From Liolophura sinensis (taxonomy: Eukaryota; Mollusca; Polyplacophora; Chitonida; Chitonidae), in assembly GCF_032854445.1 (NCBI RefSeq), contig NC_088300.1:21435608-21499607 (forward strand): DNA of 64,000 bases. The letters run 5' to 3'. Positions 12,632 through 26,132 of this stretch are shown here, one piece after another (position 1 is the first letter of the stretch; each line of letters begins with the position of its first letter). The translations under genes and the position numbers were made by a program. Under the pieces are notes generated by a model. The model saw only the letters and a program-made list of their open reading frames with translations, searched no databases and had not been told where the DNA came from.

Positions 12632-12845
12632 GAGTCGAAACAGACTTTCATACCGCAGCAGTCAGCTATAATGCACGTTTCAGATCAATAATGGCAAGGC
12701 CAATTTCCAAAACAATGTTCAAGAGAAACCATTAAATAAGTAAAAAAAACGACAGAAATATAAGAAATTATCATGAATGCACGCAAAGAGAAACAGTTAA
12801 TAGTTTTCAATAATGATGGAAAGATGTAGGGAATGTTCTAGTAGC
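12632..12845. repeat. dispersed local repeat, copy 2
   Basis: Partner of 11166-11365, in the same orientation about 1.46 kb away. Its right end meets a two-copy 27-bp tandem duplication (cagagatacacattatgata, about 12851-12905). Confidence 0.7.
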
Positions 12846-12850
12846 GCTGT

Positions 12851-12905
12851 TCCAGAGATACACATTATGATATCACGGTCAGAGATACACACTATGATAT
12901 CACTG
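12851..12905. repeat. two-copy 27-bp tandem duplication
   Basis: 'agagatacacattatgatat' followed by 'cacggt' and then almost the same 27 bp again (agagatacacactatgatat). A small, recent-looking tandem duplication. Confidence 0.8.
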
Positions 12906-13379
12906 TCACATCCCTTTTTTGTGGCTACTTGATTGGTGCTAAACACGTACACGAAGATAAAACAAAATGAGAATCATCCACAAATAATGACGTAAAGGTC
13001 ATGACTTATTTGCTGTATATCATTCGTCTTTGATGCTGAGAGCTGCAAAGAAGAAAATTATACTGTCAATAATATTCAAAACGATGTCCTGATGTGCTAA
13101 TGGATAGACCAGTTTCTGCTGAGCCTTTAAACGGCAACGCATTGGTACAGCATGACATCACTGTACAAAAGTACGTCGCAATCTGAGAAGTAGGGGAAGT
13201 TTCCAGTTCGAACTGTTTCATCAGTAAAGGTAAAAAGAGTCATACTGAGAGAAATGTTATGAAAGATTAGTTGATCGGTAATAACATTTGACAGGTCACA
13301 TGGTTCAGGGGCAAGTCACATAAGTGCGCCTTGCAGGACAACGGGACTGCGACATTAAATACATGGCCATAGAAGCATT

Positions 13380-14130
13380 CATGTTAGTTACATGTAAACG
13401 AGACCATTCGAAAGAAAATATTGGAGTACCAACAATTTGATAGCACCTATGGGAGACATAAAACCGTATTCTGGCGCTGCATAGTTAGGTGCTGGGGACA
13501 ACAGAGGCTTCGGTCTCTATTGGAAAAGGAGTTATTAGCCATGTCAATTGGTCTACCGCTGTATATGGTCATCTGCCAGTTTCCTAGCTATGCCTTGTCC
13601 AGCCGTTAAAAGATTTGTTTGCCATGGTAACTATTGTTGGTACACGTTGAGGAATAACAAAGTTGTCCAAAATAACCTGTTTTGTCATTCCCTCAAGGCC
13701 ACTTGCCTATTCAGCCAGGATATTCTATGGTCGATGGGACAATAGAAGTGTCTAAGTGGCACCACACAATAACCACAGATATCATCACCTCTTCCAAGGA
13801 GAAAGTTAGTTACAGGTGGTTTTGTGGTCAAGCCATCAAAACGTTCCCATTGATTCCACTGTTGTTCGTACAGCAAGCATACACATCCGGGTGATAATGT
13901 TGTCCAAGCACTTCAGTGGCTTTTGGATGGTCAAAAGAGGAAAGATAAGTAGTTCAAAATTCTCAAGCTTCTTGTGTCAGGCGCACAAGTACTCGTGCAT
14001 TACCGTGGTGTTTATACTCTGGACATATAAGTCCCACCACAGAACTTATCGTAAAGTACAAAAAACTGGACTATTGTCTTGGCATTTGAATAGAACTGTC
14101 AGTCTTGTCAGTGGAACAGCCTGAAAGTTG
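13380..14130. other. possible decayed transposase region
   Basis: Several overlapping short plus-strand frames of fairly high complexity follow one another here, as if one older coding region had been broken by stops and shifts. Around 13745 the frame reads W-H-H after a G-T-I-E-V-S-K stretch, faintly like the K-W-x-D region of piggyBac-type transposases. No terminal repeats were found. This is a weak suggestion only. Confidence 0.2.
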
Positions 14131-14819
14131 ATATATATCACACATAGCCAGCTTGACATGACTACTTGACATCTTAATCTTAGTTAATCTTAGTCAGGGT
14201 ATCATTCTCATTTATAATAACAATGTTTATACTGCACGCTGAATGGAATACGGTTTGAATGGGACTGAGCAACCAGTAAACAAGCAAATTTAATCTAGAA
14301 AACATAATGGACGTTGGACAATGAAGGTTTGACACTCATCTCTTACTGGCAAATTAAGACTACCTGTTGTCGTAAATACCCTTTTGATTAATATTTGGTT
14401 ACAATCGACGACGCCCTTATAACCATTAGTGCAGGTTACCATTTGTTGAATACTTCTTGTCTTCCAGCAATATGGTATGCATGTCGGTACATCACACAAG
14501 AGGACAGATGTCAGTAACGTGCTGATGGTTGGTGATTTGCACCATCGTGAGAATATTTCCAAGTGTACTGACTGATGACATTACATTTTTTTTTCACTAA
14601 ATTTGACCATTCACATTAATAGTAAGTGGTACATGGTTAAGCTATAAAGTGCTTGATTTCCCTCCACGGAATCACAAGGCGCGAGTTCAATCCTGGTCTT
14701 GGCGAGAGATTTTCGCTTTTTCCGATCTCTTTTTCATTGTTAGGCCTTCGTAGCATTACGAGGTTGAAGATGCATATTTAGTCGGTTGTGCAGTCTTACA
14801 TGTACGTTCATTGAAGAGT

Positions 14820-15172
14820 GCGTGGCTTGCACTGGTTGCAGTTGCATTGTGGACAGAGCCTATGCTTCGTAAACGGTAGATGCGTGGTTTAATCCCAAAT
14901 CGAGTCCTGCCTAAGACTTTAACATCGTAAATTTTAGTACTACTTCCTATAGCGTTCAGTGTGAGAGGAATGGACCATGTACTGATCGACCCGGTATCGG
15001 TATACTGTGACTGCGTGGGGCGTCCTTTCTGGTATCTTCGGCAAGACGATCCAGTTAGGCAGCACTATAAATTTGTCGGCATTGTGTCCTGTGTACTATA
15101 AGAAAACTCCGTCGTGATATCAGCGAAATGTTGTTGAAAGCGACGTTGAACCCCAACCAAACATACAAGAAA
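14820..15172 (+). mobile_element. SINE family 3 copy
   Basis: A tRNA-like head with a B-box-like 'gtggtttaatccc', then 'gcgttcagtgtgagaggaat', 'gtactgatcgacccggtatc', 'ggcagcactataaatttgtc' and the tail 'gaaatgttgttgaaagcgac gttgaaccccaaccaaac' type. The terminal 'gacgttgaaccccaacca' is the kind of conserved 3' end shared by V-SINE-type elements of molluscs. A second tRNA-like stretch (gcgcgagttcaatcctggtc, about 14680-14705) just upstream may be a separate head. Confidence 0.6.
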
Positions 15173-15235
15173 GCCAATATGGCCTCTTTACGTAATACGT
15201 TCCTCAGTAACATGGCAAAGCTCGGTGAATTTATA

Positions 15236-15484
15236 GCACGTCGGTTAGCGTGCTAGCGCAGCGTAATGACCCAGGAGCCTCTCACCAATGCGGTCGCTGT
15301 GAGTTCAAGTCCAGCTCATGCTGGCTTCCTCTCCGGCCGTAAGTGGGAAGGTCTGCAAGCAACCTGCGGATGGTCGTGGGTTTCCCCCGGGCTGTGCCCG
15401 GTTTCCACCCACCATAATGCTGGCCGCCGTCGTATAAGTGAAATATTCTTGAGTGCGGCGTAAAACACCAATCAAAAAAAAAAA
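15236..15484 (+). mobile_element. SINE family 1, nearly full-length copy
   Basis: Head from 'cggttagcgtgctagcgcag', B-box-like 'gagttcaagtcc', full body and tail (gtgaaatattcttgagtgcg), ending in an A-run. It lacks only the first bases of the tRNA-like head. One of the best preserved copies in the window. Confidence 0.88.
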
Positions 15485-15499
15485 TCATAAAACTGACCG

Positions 15500-18400
15500 C
15501 CATAATATACACGAAAATTTCTGAGTATAGCTTTAAAAAATAATAAAAATATGTAGAAATAAAATTCTACGCAAAATACACTTCGCAGGTTGTGGGAATA
15601 TGCCACAAAACTGGCGTTTTTGTCTATACCACGATGTTAGGAACTAAGGATATGAGCAGAGCTTCGTGTAGACTATAGACCGTTGACCTTGCACCGGAGG
15701 GCGCTTACTGAGGCGAGGAAATCTGCTTGTTCACTCTCAACTATCATGATCCCGTTACACGACTCCTTCACCCTTAATACATCGATAACTGCAAATTGGC
15801 TGAACGTGGATTTTGCCCGTCGGGGCTCTTAAATTGGCCATTTCTGGTGACAGTGTGTTCCGCTGATAGTCGGTTAGATTGGTGACCACATTGTACAGAA
15901 CACTAGTTCGGCTTGCTCGATTATACAGGAACTGGGTATTAAAGCAAAACGTGGCAATGAAAAACAAACTGGTTGGAGAAGATAGTGTGACAATATAGAC
16001 ACGGGTTTATTCCTGTACTGAGCCACTATTATCCCATACTACAACTAAATTTTAATAAATGTTTTGCATCTAAAAGTTAGCACAGATTCATTTATCTATG
16101 TGGTTTTCCATTTCTCATTTCAAACTCCCATCATTGTGTACAGAAATTGCAAAGTACTCCTGAATACTTTTCAAACATATAAATGATGACGTAATACAAT
16201 AATGCGACTCTTGAACGTAAGCATGATTTATAAAAATTTAGGGTTTTCAAGAACAGAAAGCCAGGAACTGCAGAATTTGTTTCGAGACAGCCCAAAAGGA
16301 ATGAATTCTCTAAAATCATTGTTTCAGTCCAATATAAATCAGCAGGGTGCGTGTTGAAGTTTCTGTCCTTCTCGGTTAATTCAACATAAAAGAAGTGTGC
16401 GTGGGTAACCGGTTTTTAGAGAACAGAAAGGATGTGAAATCAATGGTAACTTTAAGTACTCGGCAGAGAACTGTCACAGACCAGATCAAAGGATCCAGAC
16501 ATCGCCCAAACAGTGGACCAACCGTTATACTGTAAATAGTATACGCTAATCCTCTGCTGACGTCATTTTGTTAAATGAATATAGATTCTCCTACATCCCA
16601 ATACTATGTGATTTTTTGGGAGCATTGAGACAATATAGGCGATAACTCAAGGAGTTTTGCTATTAACAGATGTAGATGACGTTGATGTTGTTGACCTGCT
16701 GTCCGGCCAACTCACTCTCCCACGCATACCGATTGAGCTGGTATCTGTGGGACCAATTAATGTTCATGTGTCCAAGCTACATGTTACAAGCCGGGATTGA
16801 TTTTGTCACAAGGGAGACAACAAGCATATTGCCAACTGAAGACAAACACACTTGACGAGAGGACTTTTGACCTGTTCAACAACAACTGCTCATGGATAGC
16901 TTTCATTGGTTGGTGTATTGAACTGTATTTGATCTACGAAAAAATAATTACTTCTTTTGATAGACTGGAGTTTAGTTTATCATTTATACTGCGGGTAAAC
17001 AATCTTATTGCAGACCGCGGGATCAGGAAGTGATCTTAGGCTTGCGTCAAAATTTCAAATCACTCTAAAATTGTTATTTCTTACGAAACAAGGTCAAAAT
17101 ATTGCCTGACAACTTGAATTCAGGCTAATGAATAGAACAAATTTCAGCTGAAACAACGGAAAGGAATATATCAATTTTAATGATCGAAATTTTGACAAGT
17201 CTAAGATCCATTTGTGATCATCGGGCCTGGACTACACGGGGGTTGTACTACCACGAGGCCTCGAGAACATTCTAGGCGTGAGCAGTTTTAGTATTCCGAT
17301 GTTTGAATTAAACTTGCATATCATATATTCTATCAATTTTTGTATAGTTTAAGTCACGTGTAAGTTTGAGTCACTTTTTATAAATTAAATAAATGATTAA
17401 GGTTGATATTCTGGGAGCACATTATAATTCTTAAAGACTATTTCACCCAAAAATTAAAACGTTTTATCGTTTGAGTCGAATCAAAGTTTAATGAGCAGTT
17501 CGTACTATGAATAATTGCAACTCCAACCATGTTTATACCTGTAGCACAAAACAACCATTGTACCGATATTGGTTACAGTCCTGTATGCTTTAAGATATAT
17601 ACGAGTCCTTTTACTAGTTTCCAGCAGGTGGGCTTATATAGATTCTATTCAGAGTGCACTCTTGCACAAGACGCTGATGAGGATCAACGGATCGAAGAAC
17701 CTTTTAGTTGTGTTTACAAGAAGCCAGTGACTTCTGACAGGAGAGCCAGGTATCAGATTGATCTCTGATTATCTCACTTGTGGGTGTAGGTATCTATCGG
17801 CCTTTTATATCCGACCTGATGTCGACCTTACCATTCTTACCTGTGTCACGACGTCACTACTCAAGCATATAGCTATAGTATAGCAAGCGTGTCAATAGGC
17901 TTCCTCAGGATATTGATCAAAGCTACGATAGCCCACCAATTAGCAACACACTGTCTTTTCTGAATGTGAAAGGTGTGAGAAAAAGTCATTTGGGGGATTT
18001 TACTCACTAATGTTGTATGAACACAGCCCTTCATAGAACATCCAGTGACAAAAAGCTAATGGTTTACGTGTACAGGAATAGATGCACAGGGGAAGTCTCA
18101 TAAAAGCTATTCCAATGCTTTATACGACATCCAGAAGAAAGACACCCTGAGGAGATATAAAGAGCTGGTCTATCATATTGCGGTTGTAAATGTTTGGGGT
18201 TCGATGTGTAGGAATCAAATAGGTTTGAATTCCACCCAGTTCCAAGAGACAGATGCATTTTACATTCTGTTTCATCCTTTTGGCCCAAGTGCGGATTTGG
18301 GGATCGAAAGATTTCTGTTTCTCATCCCTGGGATTCAGAAAGAGATTGTACAGCAACTTGGCAAATAAACATTTCTATGTATTTATGAAACCATTTGATC

Positions 18401-21400
18401 GGAGTTTAATTGCAGTAACCAGGAATACTGCTACTTCACCATGGCTAGACCATTGTTTTGGAAACCAGGTAAAGCAACCGCCCTTTATCAAGTATCTGAC
18501 AAGCGAAATATCTTGAGACATGAATATTGCCTCATATAGTTATGAGCTAAAATAAAGGGATGATGCTGTTAGTAAGCCTGGATTAACACAGGTTTGGTTT
18601 ATTGACGTGAAACCAGAATGATTTTGTCGACTTTTGCATTTGTGGGTCAGTTAATCAGTCCCTCGGTTCATGAGTGTGCGCTGTATGAACGTGAGCAGAG
18701 ATAGTAGGCCAGGTTGCCCTATTGAGGCCGGGTACTGAACGAGGCTTCCGCCCACCAGCATATTCTCAGAGATAGTCTCGGTCACGCGCGCTCTCCAGGA
18801 CTGAAGCTTACTCCACCGAGATCCATTGCGATCTTCACTCTTGGTGATGGTGATAAAAGAAGCCCTGGAATAGCGATCGTGTCCAGCAACGCCGTTATCT
18901 GGCAGCGAATCTCACGGAGACCCAAGGATTTGAAGCGGTATTCAAGTGTTGTCTTTACAAGCATTTACCGGCCAATCGAGAAGCGTTTCGGAAAATGCTC
19001 AATAAAACTGTTGATAGAAGAGGGGCAGTTCGATGGCCACGAATATTGATCCATCCGCCGCTCTTTCTAATTAGCCGGCACAAAAGTGAACAGTTATTGC
19101 CAGTTTACAACAACCATTATCACCAGAACTTCTTATTCCCCGTAATGCAAGGGCTGTACTGTTGTTTGTATGGGGAGGGGAGGGCTGCATAGGGAATGTC
19201 ATTCTCCCCTCAAACGGAGATCTCACTGATTGAGGAATCTCAGACAGATCCTCTATCGAGTCGACTTCAATTTGCCCAATTCAACATGTTCCTAAAGTCG
19301 GTCAGTCTGGTTGATCTAATGAGTATTTGGGGTAAACTTGACAATCAAATCTACTGGTGAGAGTACAGTCTAAAATTGGAGAGAGAGGTGAAAGGCTATA
19401 TAAGGGCGCGGATTTCGCCAAACCCGACCAATGCTTCTAGGCACTTCTGCAAATACATTTCCCTGCGTTTGATGAAACTATACTCAAAGCTTTTTCCACA
19501 AGAACTGGATATAAATCCTGAGTTCATTTAGCATAAAAACATAAACCAACCCATCTTCAAAAACCGCAGCAATCAAAGGACAGGTAACATAACTATCTCA
19601 TCCAATACATGCCTTTAACTTTCAGAACAAGTATACCTGACAATACAAAAATCGAAGTGTACACTTACCTTTGGTACTCAGTGGATTTTCTCGATTGCTC
19701 TATATTTAGCGCCTTTTATGAAATGCTGTGAAGTTGAGAAGCGAGTCCCTGATATAACACAGGCTAAATTATATACGAGTTTGATGTGAGGCGTCGGTAG
19801 TAGGAGAGTGCAACGTAGTCGTGACTGTTGTCAACCTGGCATATCCAGGTAGTCAGGGCGCAATTGCCGAACTCAACGATTATTAATGTATGCATGCTCG
19901 ACTCCGCCCCAATTGTAAGTGACGTCAGAGCGTGCCGCAAGAACCGAACCGTCTAAATTTAACAAGTTGGAAACAATGTAGAAATAGATCAGAAAGTTGT
20001 GTGAATCCAAGTGAGCGAAAAGAGATTTAAGTGGAATTGGCAAACGGATCGAGAAAGCAAATCGGTCCGAGCGGCGAGCAGATACATTAAACTGTTAACG
20101 CACTTGCGGAAAAGAAGGCTATAAGCGCGCGATGAATCGATTGCCCGTACAACGACCTGCCTGGTTTGCTGTCAGAGAGCAGGGAACGGAAGCTGAAACC
20201 ATGTGATAAGAACAACTCGTTAGAAGTCCAGACAAGGTATATTAGTGTTGTCCGAAGAAAAGCACTCACGTGGAAACTCTATCGCTGGACATGTTCAGTT
20301 TGTCTGTCCACAGTTCGGCGATTCTGTAAAGAGCGTGCGGAACTCTTCCTGTTGTACCTGCTCAACCGACCTCATCGATCGGGAAACATGGACGTAATTA
20401 CCAGCAGGTCTCCAACTCTTAGTGATTTGTGCCATTAGCTTGAGTTCCCCACCGCAGTGTGTCAGCAGCTAGCTATACCTTACCGAGTTTACACTGTCAT
20501 TAAAAAGCACCCATAGATAGCTCGTTGAAAGCCGAAGTGTTCCTCCGTCAATGCGCCTGAGAGTCTATCATGTACGTGCTCAAGACTCCAGGGTCTTCCT
20601 ACCGATGAACATCCGCCATTGTCATGTGAACACGTCGGGATGCTCTCTGTTAACAATTCATTATATTTCAAAGCAGAGGTGTGCCGACTTTGAATTAGTG
20701 TGTGATTGGAGAGTATTCGTTCAGTGACTTGTTTGTTTTTCCTCCTTTAAATTAAATTATTCTTTAGATTAAATCATTTACACCTTCTCATACACGGTAT
20801 TGAATCTGCAAGATTCTTTTGCTCTTTATAATTTGAGTGTAATACCCATTATTGCTACCAAAGAACACCTATCGTGTAAGTCGTAAGCGGATTTTCAAAA
20901 CTTTTATGTGCATGTATTATTCTGTTTGATTACCTTTCGCTCCGCGATTACGTGTCTGCGCTTAAATGGCGGATACAAGTACATCCTTACATCGCCTTCA
21001 TTTATCTGGTCTCTTTGATCTGTTAGCGGAAATGTAAGACCATCTTCGGTGATTTATTCCTATTGCCAGTCGAAGTGGGACAGGCTGTGGTTTATTCATA
21101 AGAATATTTAATAACCAGTGTTTATCACAAACTGCCCCCTACAAGAACTCCTGAATCCCAAGAGCCCAGCTAAACCTTCAGTCCTGTAATATCGAACGCA
21201 AGAGCCAAACACTGGTGTTCATCTGTTGCCGTTGATATTGCAACGACGTCTGCTTGAGTTACAAGCGAATTTATAGCGGAAGCGGGAATCAGATTATTCC
21301 GTATCGTACCATTTCCAATACTTCAACGTGTAACATCCAGTATATAATAGTGTTTATAATGTAAAGCACATAGTACTGTCTTACTCCGCCGTATATAACA

Positions 21401-21780
21401 GCTTGTAGGATGCTCTCTCTTCAATGAGCACACCATAAACGGGATTAGGTAAAATGTTACAAGCAAAATACCTCGATACCATAAGAAAGTCTTTCATTCT
21501 TCGAGATGCGAGAAATTCTAAAACTGATATTCTAAAGGCGCATTGGGCACCGTTTGCGCAGTCTAATTTCCGTTGAACACCACTTTCCTTTCAAAAATAT
21601 AGTTCGCACATCAATATGTCCCACGTGGGAAAGATTCTCAGTCTCTTGCAAACGATCGGTGGTTTATGCTGGGCACTCTGACCGCGACGCTATAAGTGAA
21701 CAAATCTTGAAGAATTGCAACCCGTGCCTATTGCATGATATGTGCCAAGACCGAGAGAAGAAAAAAATTTGTCATTCGTA
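15500..21780. other. long non-coding stretch
   Basis: No gene supported. Items within it: a possible short exon at 16670-16800 (AG acceptor, 42 open codons, then TGA); a plus-strand frame at about 18390-18480 with S-P-W-L-D-H, faintly like the end of a non-LTR retrotransposon endonuclease; and a TATA-like box at 19397. None is strong enough for a gene call. Confidence 0.4.
19397..19404 (+). promoter_or_regulatory. candidate TATA box
   Basis: 'ctatataaggg' in a GC-richer setting. About 180 bp downstream stands a donor-like 'gacag|gtaaca' (19584), which could end a short untranslated first exon. No downstream coding exon was found, so this may be chance. Confidence 0.25.
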
Positions 21781-21827
21781 AACATATTCTGGGTTTTCCC
21801 ATTAGTACCATACATTGTAGGTAAAAA

Positions 21828-21875
21828 ATCTTGAGTATACATGGCGTAAAACAACAATCAATCAATCACTCAATA
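21828..21875 (+). mobile_element. SINE family 1 tail fragment
   Basis: Only the tail remains: 'atcttgagtatacatggcgt' followed by 'aaaacaacaatcaatcaatc'. Confidence 0.55.
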
Positions 21876-22705
21876 AATTTCATAACAGCAATCATCTCAT
21901 TTGTCTTTGGAGAATTTTAGGGGATGTTTAATTGTTGCCTTAAAGTATGCATATTGCCAAAGCACAGCGGTAAAGTACACACGACCACCTGTTAATCGCG
22001 TCCGTGTAGCGTACCCTATTGGCAATGACAGAACAAATGTTTCTGTCAGAAGGTAGAAATTCCTTAATATATGATCAACATTAATAAGGACATATACTTG
22101 TGTGTAACACATTAAATATAACATGTCGACACTGAAACCAAAAACAAAAACACAAAAAATAGCCAAGCAATTACACAAAGTACTATCTCTGATTAGAAAG
22201 GCCTGCAGTGTCCATTTCAAGGGATTCATTATTGATGGGCTTAGTGGAGTGGCTTTTGTGTGTTGAGGGTGACAACCTAGTCAGTATGACCATTACTATA
22301 CTCTCAGCCCCAATAGAGTAGATCTGTAATTGTAATTATGGTCCCTACTAAGTTTCAAAGGGTCATAACCTTCATACAAAACATTAGGAAATCGGCTGTG
22401 ATGTGGGCAAAACGACGTCACGTTGACATCATCGTTCATGAAAATAAATGTCAACCTGTTCCATTGGGATGCTGTAAATGTATGTTCATACGGTTACCTA
22501 AGGGAAAATTACAGAAAGGATAGCGTTTTCATTAGATACACAATTGCAAAAATACCTTTAACTTTCTTCAAAAGAAATTAACGCATTTAAATATTTGAAG
22601 GTGGTCTCTATATACCACCATGTAGACCGCTTTTGGCGTCAATGATTTGAATGTAAAAGTTTTTCTTTACAAAACCATATTTTACCGTCAAAATATAAAC
22701 CCTTT

Positions 22706-23123
22706 GTAAGAATTTGCCAAGTGCTAAATGAATAGAAGAAAAATGTCCCATTGACATAATCTATGCCCAGCAAAAGGCCTATAAAAATGCTCATGTTTTT
22801 TCCTTTGGCTTTTATTTCAAACTCTTTCCCGCTTATTGACACATATAGGCTGTGTAAGATAAGATCAGGATAGATGACCGTCAGTTCACGGATAATACGT
22901 GTGACCATTTCCCAAGGATCACACTGTCGTGTAAGTCTTTTATTATGTTATGAAATACTACATCAGAGAAAGTGAAACGAGAATAGTGACGACAGTATGA
23001 TACATGACAAATTGCCACACGCTTGAAATCAGTAATAGAAGTGGAATGTTTGGTAAAATTAAATTTTTACGTCCTATGCATTTTACACATTGTTTGTAAG
23101 TCTCGCTTGGATAAAAAACTGTA
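22706..23123 (-). repeat. inverted copy of a ~420-bp segment (partner at 61041)
   Basis: The complement of this stretch matches 61041-61457 almost throughout, for example 'ccaagcgagac', 'tgatttcaagcgtgtagcaa', 'gaactgacggtcatctatcc', 'cttacacagcctatatgtgt' and 'ataggccttttgctgggcat'. In both copies a SINE family 1 tail adjoins the same end, so the duplicated unit probably included the SINE tail. A frame of 89 codons exists here but is broken by stops in the partner, arguing against coding. Confidence 0.9.
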
Positions 23124-23125
23124 TT

Positions 23126-23282
23126 TTCATATTTATTTATTTATTTGATTGGTGTTTTACGCCGCACACAAGAATATTTCACTTATACCATGGCGCCCAG
23201 CATCAGGGTGGGAGGGAACCGGGCACAACCCGGGGGAAACCCACGACCATCCGCAGGTTGCTGACAGACCTTCCCACGTATG
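23126..23282 (-). mobile_element. SINE family 1, 3'-half copy
   Basis: Reverse orientation: 'atttatttatttgattggtg ttttacgccgcacac' type tail, then 'cagggtgggagggaaccggg' and 'cccacgaccatccgcaggtt'. The head is missing. It joins the duplicated segment 22706-23123. Confidence 0.85.
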
Positions 23283-26091
23283 GGATTTAAATAAATACTA
23301 AAAAATTACGTTAAGGTTAAGTCATATTAAATAATTCACCGTAATTTTATTTATGACCTTTTGCTACTATGTCACTGTTGTCACACCTTTGGCTTTACTC
23401 TCTATGTTGCTCTCTCTGTGTAGACTTTGACATTCACTAGGCAGTTTACCACATTTCTGTGTAGCTAAAGTTAACACATCCGCAGTCTGTGAGTTGTGAC
23501 ATGAGTGGAATATTTAAATACCTTTAGGCAACATAGCACCCATATTACACATACCATCCAACAGTTGAGCACGTTGAGGACATTCCAACCCGGTTGTGTC
23601 CCCTTCTGAGGAGCTAGTAAGGTATATTCATCGCTGAGTAGGACCAAGTTGCTATTAAAGCGCATCTGACACATATTTAGATTATCCATTATTTTTGAAG
23701 TGGTACACCAGTCGGGTATTGATTAATTGCTTTCGCCTTGAACATTCCTTGTGTCTCGCCACCATCACTGAAAACTTCTAACTACTTCTCTGTACATAGA
23801 TCTGTCTTAATGTTTTTAAGTTAAGCTTACCGGTATATACTTTCTTTCTGTACGTTGTTTAGAGAGTTGGTTTTGCGCTTATTGACACGGAATGTCCATT
23901 TTCTTTGACGATTGCTATGTATACGAATGCCTTTTTCGACTCTTCTAGAGACAACCCGTAATGTATGGTGTGGAAATGATTAGTATTAAGGAAAGCATTT
24001 AGTATTGAAGGCGTTTGTTAAATGTGTTTTGAATACTTTAATCATATATACCACAACCATTCAACCACGCTGTCTGTACTCTCAGTAAAACCTTGCTGCC
24101 CAAACGTTCAACGGCGATCTACAATGCTCAGTCTGACGTTTCAAATGGCAAAATGTGGCGACAATAAGAATGCTAACCAGATGTATGAAAGCATCAGTTT
24201 GCAACATAGAGTATACACATTGTGGTCGCGTATGAAGGTTGAACGTGGCTGGTTTCTAATCAAGGGGCGACAACTCAGGATACCAGCACGACCACATACA
24301 AGGCCTTCGCTAGCAGTTCATGTGAGCTAGAATCATGTTCAAATATTAGGGTTAATACACTAACTGAGTCCGTAAATATGAATTGAGAAGTAGATGTGTG
24401 GTGTTCTTTGACACAATTCGTGTAAGAACTGCCTAACCCGGGCGTTATGTACGTAAACTGGGTTATTATCCCCTGGACAGTCTCGGACATCGATGGGGTG
24501 TCTTTTCCAGTGCGATGGCGCAATTTTTCTCTTGTTACATGTGAGTACTGCATAACCGATTTTCTCACAGCTGGTCTGCGCTATGACAGGATTGAACAGT
24601 GTACTACATAACTTGGGTCCGAATTACATTGGATGCAAAATGTTCCCAATTCAGTCATTAGGTCCTTTGGAATTAATTTGACCATAAATTTAGGAACTGA
24701 ATAACCACACTGCCAAACACAAATCATGATTTACCCACTGAGGGCTTTTAATTTACAACTCTATCAAATTATTATACTTCTATGAATGATAACAAAGTTT
24801 GCCAAAATAATTTTTCACAAACTAATTCAAATGTAGGTCTATCAGCTGAACACAGTGCATGGCCAACAGCATGTTTTAAGCCGTGTTACAAAGCTTAGAT
24901 TAGCACGCTTCATGCTGCGAATTCAGAGCTAACTGGCTATTTAAGTCAGTCTTTAAAAAATAATTTTTTAAATTATCAGGCATGATAAGACGTTAAGTCA
25001 CCTCACTTGATACAGAGACACATATTGGATGAGGCGCGTTCGAGGCGATCCACAGAGTCCTGTACGTGATCACGTTCCCACGAGACTTGGCGTGAGATCG
25101 CACAAAAAACATAAACCTTATATGTCACCCACAGTGTTGTCGCACGTGACACAAAGCACAAAGTTTTGTATTCAGTCTATTCATGCAAGTACACAAGCAA
25201 CATAACAAACGAAGATAACCCAAAGCTTTGTATATATCAGGGATGCTTTTTTTGGTTACATTCCAAAGGTACTTAGCACGGCGTAATAATTTCATTTTTT
25301 TTTTCTGTCTTTCAACAAATTAGCGTTAAGACTCAGCTTATATGCTGTTCACATTTCATTTTAGAGTTCCAAAATAAATTCGATTGTTGCTCTACGTTTT
25401 CATCAGCACTAAAATTCAAGGATTCCTTGGACAAAAATAAAAATGGGAATTAACACGCAAGCACTGACCTCTGGATAACATTGAACGTATTTACAGTCAA
25501 CTTTCATCTCTTTGCCTGACCCTCTGTAGGACAAAAACTCCCACTAGGGGGCAGGGACAGTGACTTCCGGATTTCAAGCTACGACAGCTTCATCCCGTAT
25601 AGCTCTTTTGTAAAAACAAAAAAAGACACAGTGGGCTTGCTGACTTCATTCACTGACTTTTTCCTGCATGTCCGTTAAAAAATCTCCACCAATCTCAGCC
25701 TCACGAGAGCTTTCCCTGTACATCATGCACTCTAGTGCAAACTAAACCGTGATGTAGGCCTATGACGTCTTTATCAAAATTTGGATTAAAACCCCAAGTC
25801 GACTTCAAACTAGTGCTCCTGGCACGTCGAAAGTCGCCATTATCCCCTGCGTCTTCCCATTCATTTCCGGTTATTGCACTACAGCGACACGAAATGTAGC
25901 ATGTACTGAAATGGTGACAAACCAAAATGATCGCACATTAAGGCCAATGCAACGTGAAGCATCCGTGCGATGTGGAAATAGGTTTTCGTCATTGCGAAAC
26001 TATATTACCGATATAATATAAGAGACCCATAATTTGTACCCATAAGAGTACGTATGTACTATTGAGGCCGTAGTTGTAAAAGTGTCATATC

Positions 26092-26132
26092 CTTGAGTAC
26101 GGGGTAAAACACCAATTAAATAAATACATAAA
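26092..26132 (+). mobile_element. SINE family 1 tail fragment
   Basis: 'tccttgagtacggggtaaaa' then 'caccaattaaataaatacat'. Tail only. Confidence 0.6.

Noticed and set aside
13421-14124. piggyBac-type transposase gene
   Set aside because: Only a faint K-W motif; the frame is broken many times and no terminal repeats were found. Kept only as a low-confidence region.
18253-18516. Non-LTR retrotransposon endonuclease fragment
   Set aside because: SPWLDH is suggestive of the endonuclease end, but one short motif is not enough and no reverse transcriptase follows.
19669-19720. Minus-strand first exon of the GPB5-like gene (TATA-like cataaaagg and donor AAG|GTAAGT)
   Set aside because: The spacing leaves an exon of only about 15-20 nt and nothing links it to the exon at 9147-9371.
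22639-22908. 89-codon minus-strand gene
   Set aside because: It lies in the duplicated segment; the partner at 61.0 kb has stops and shifts in the same frame.
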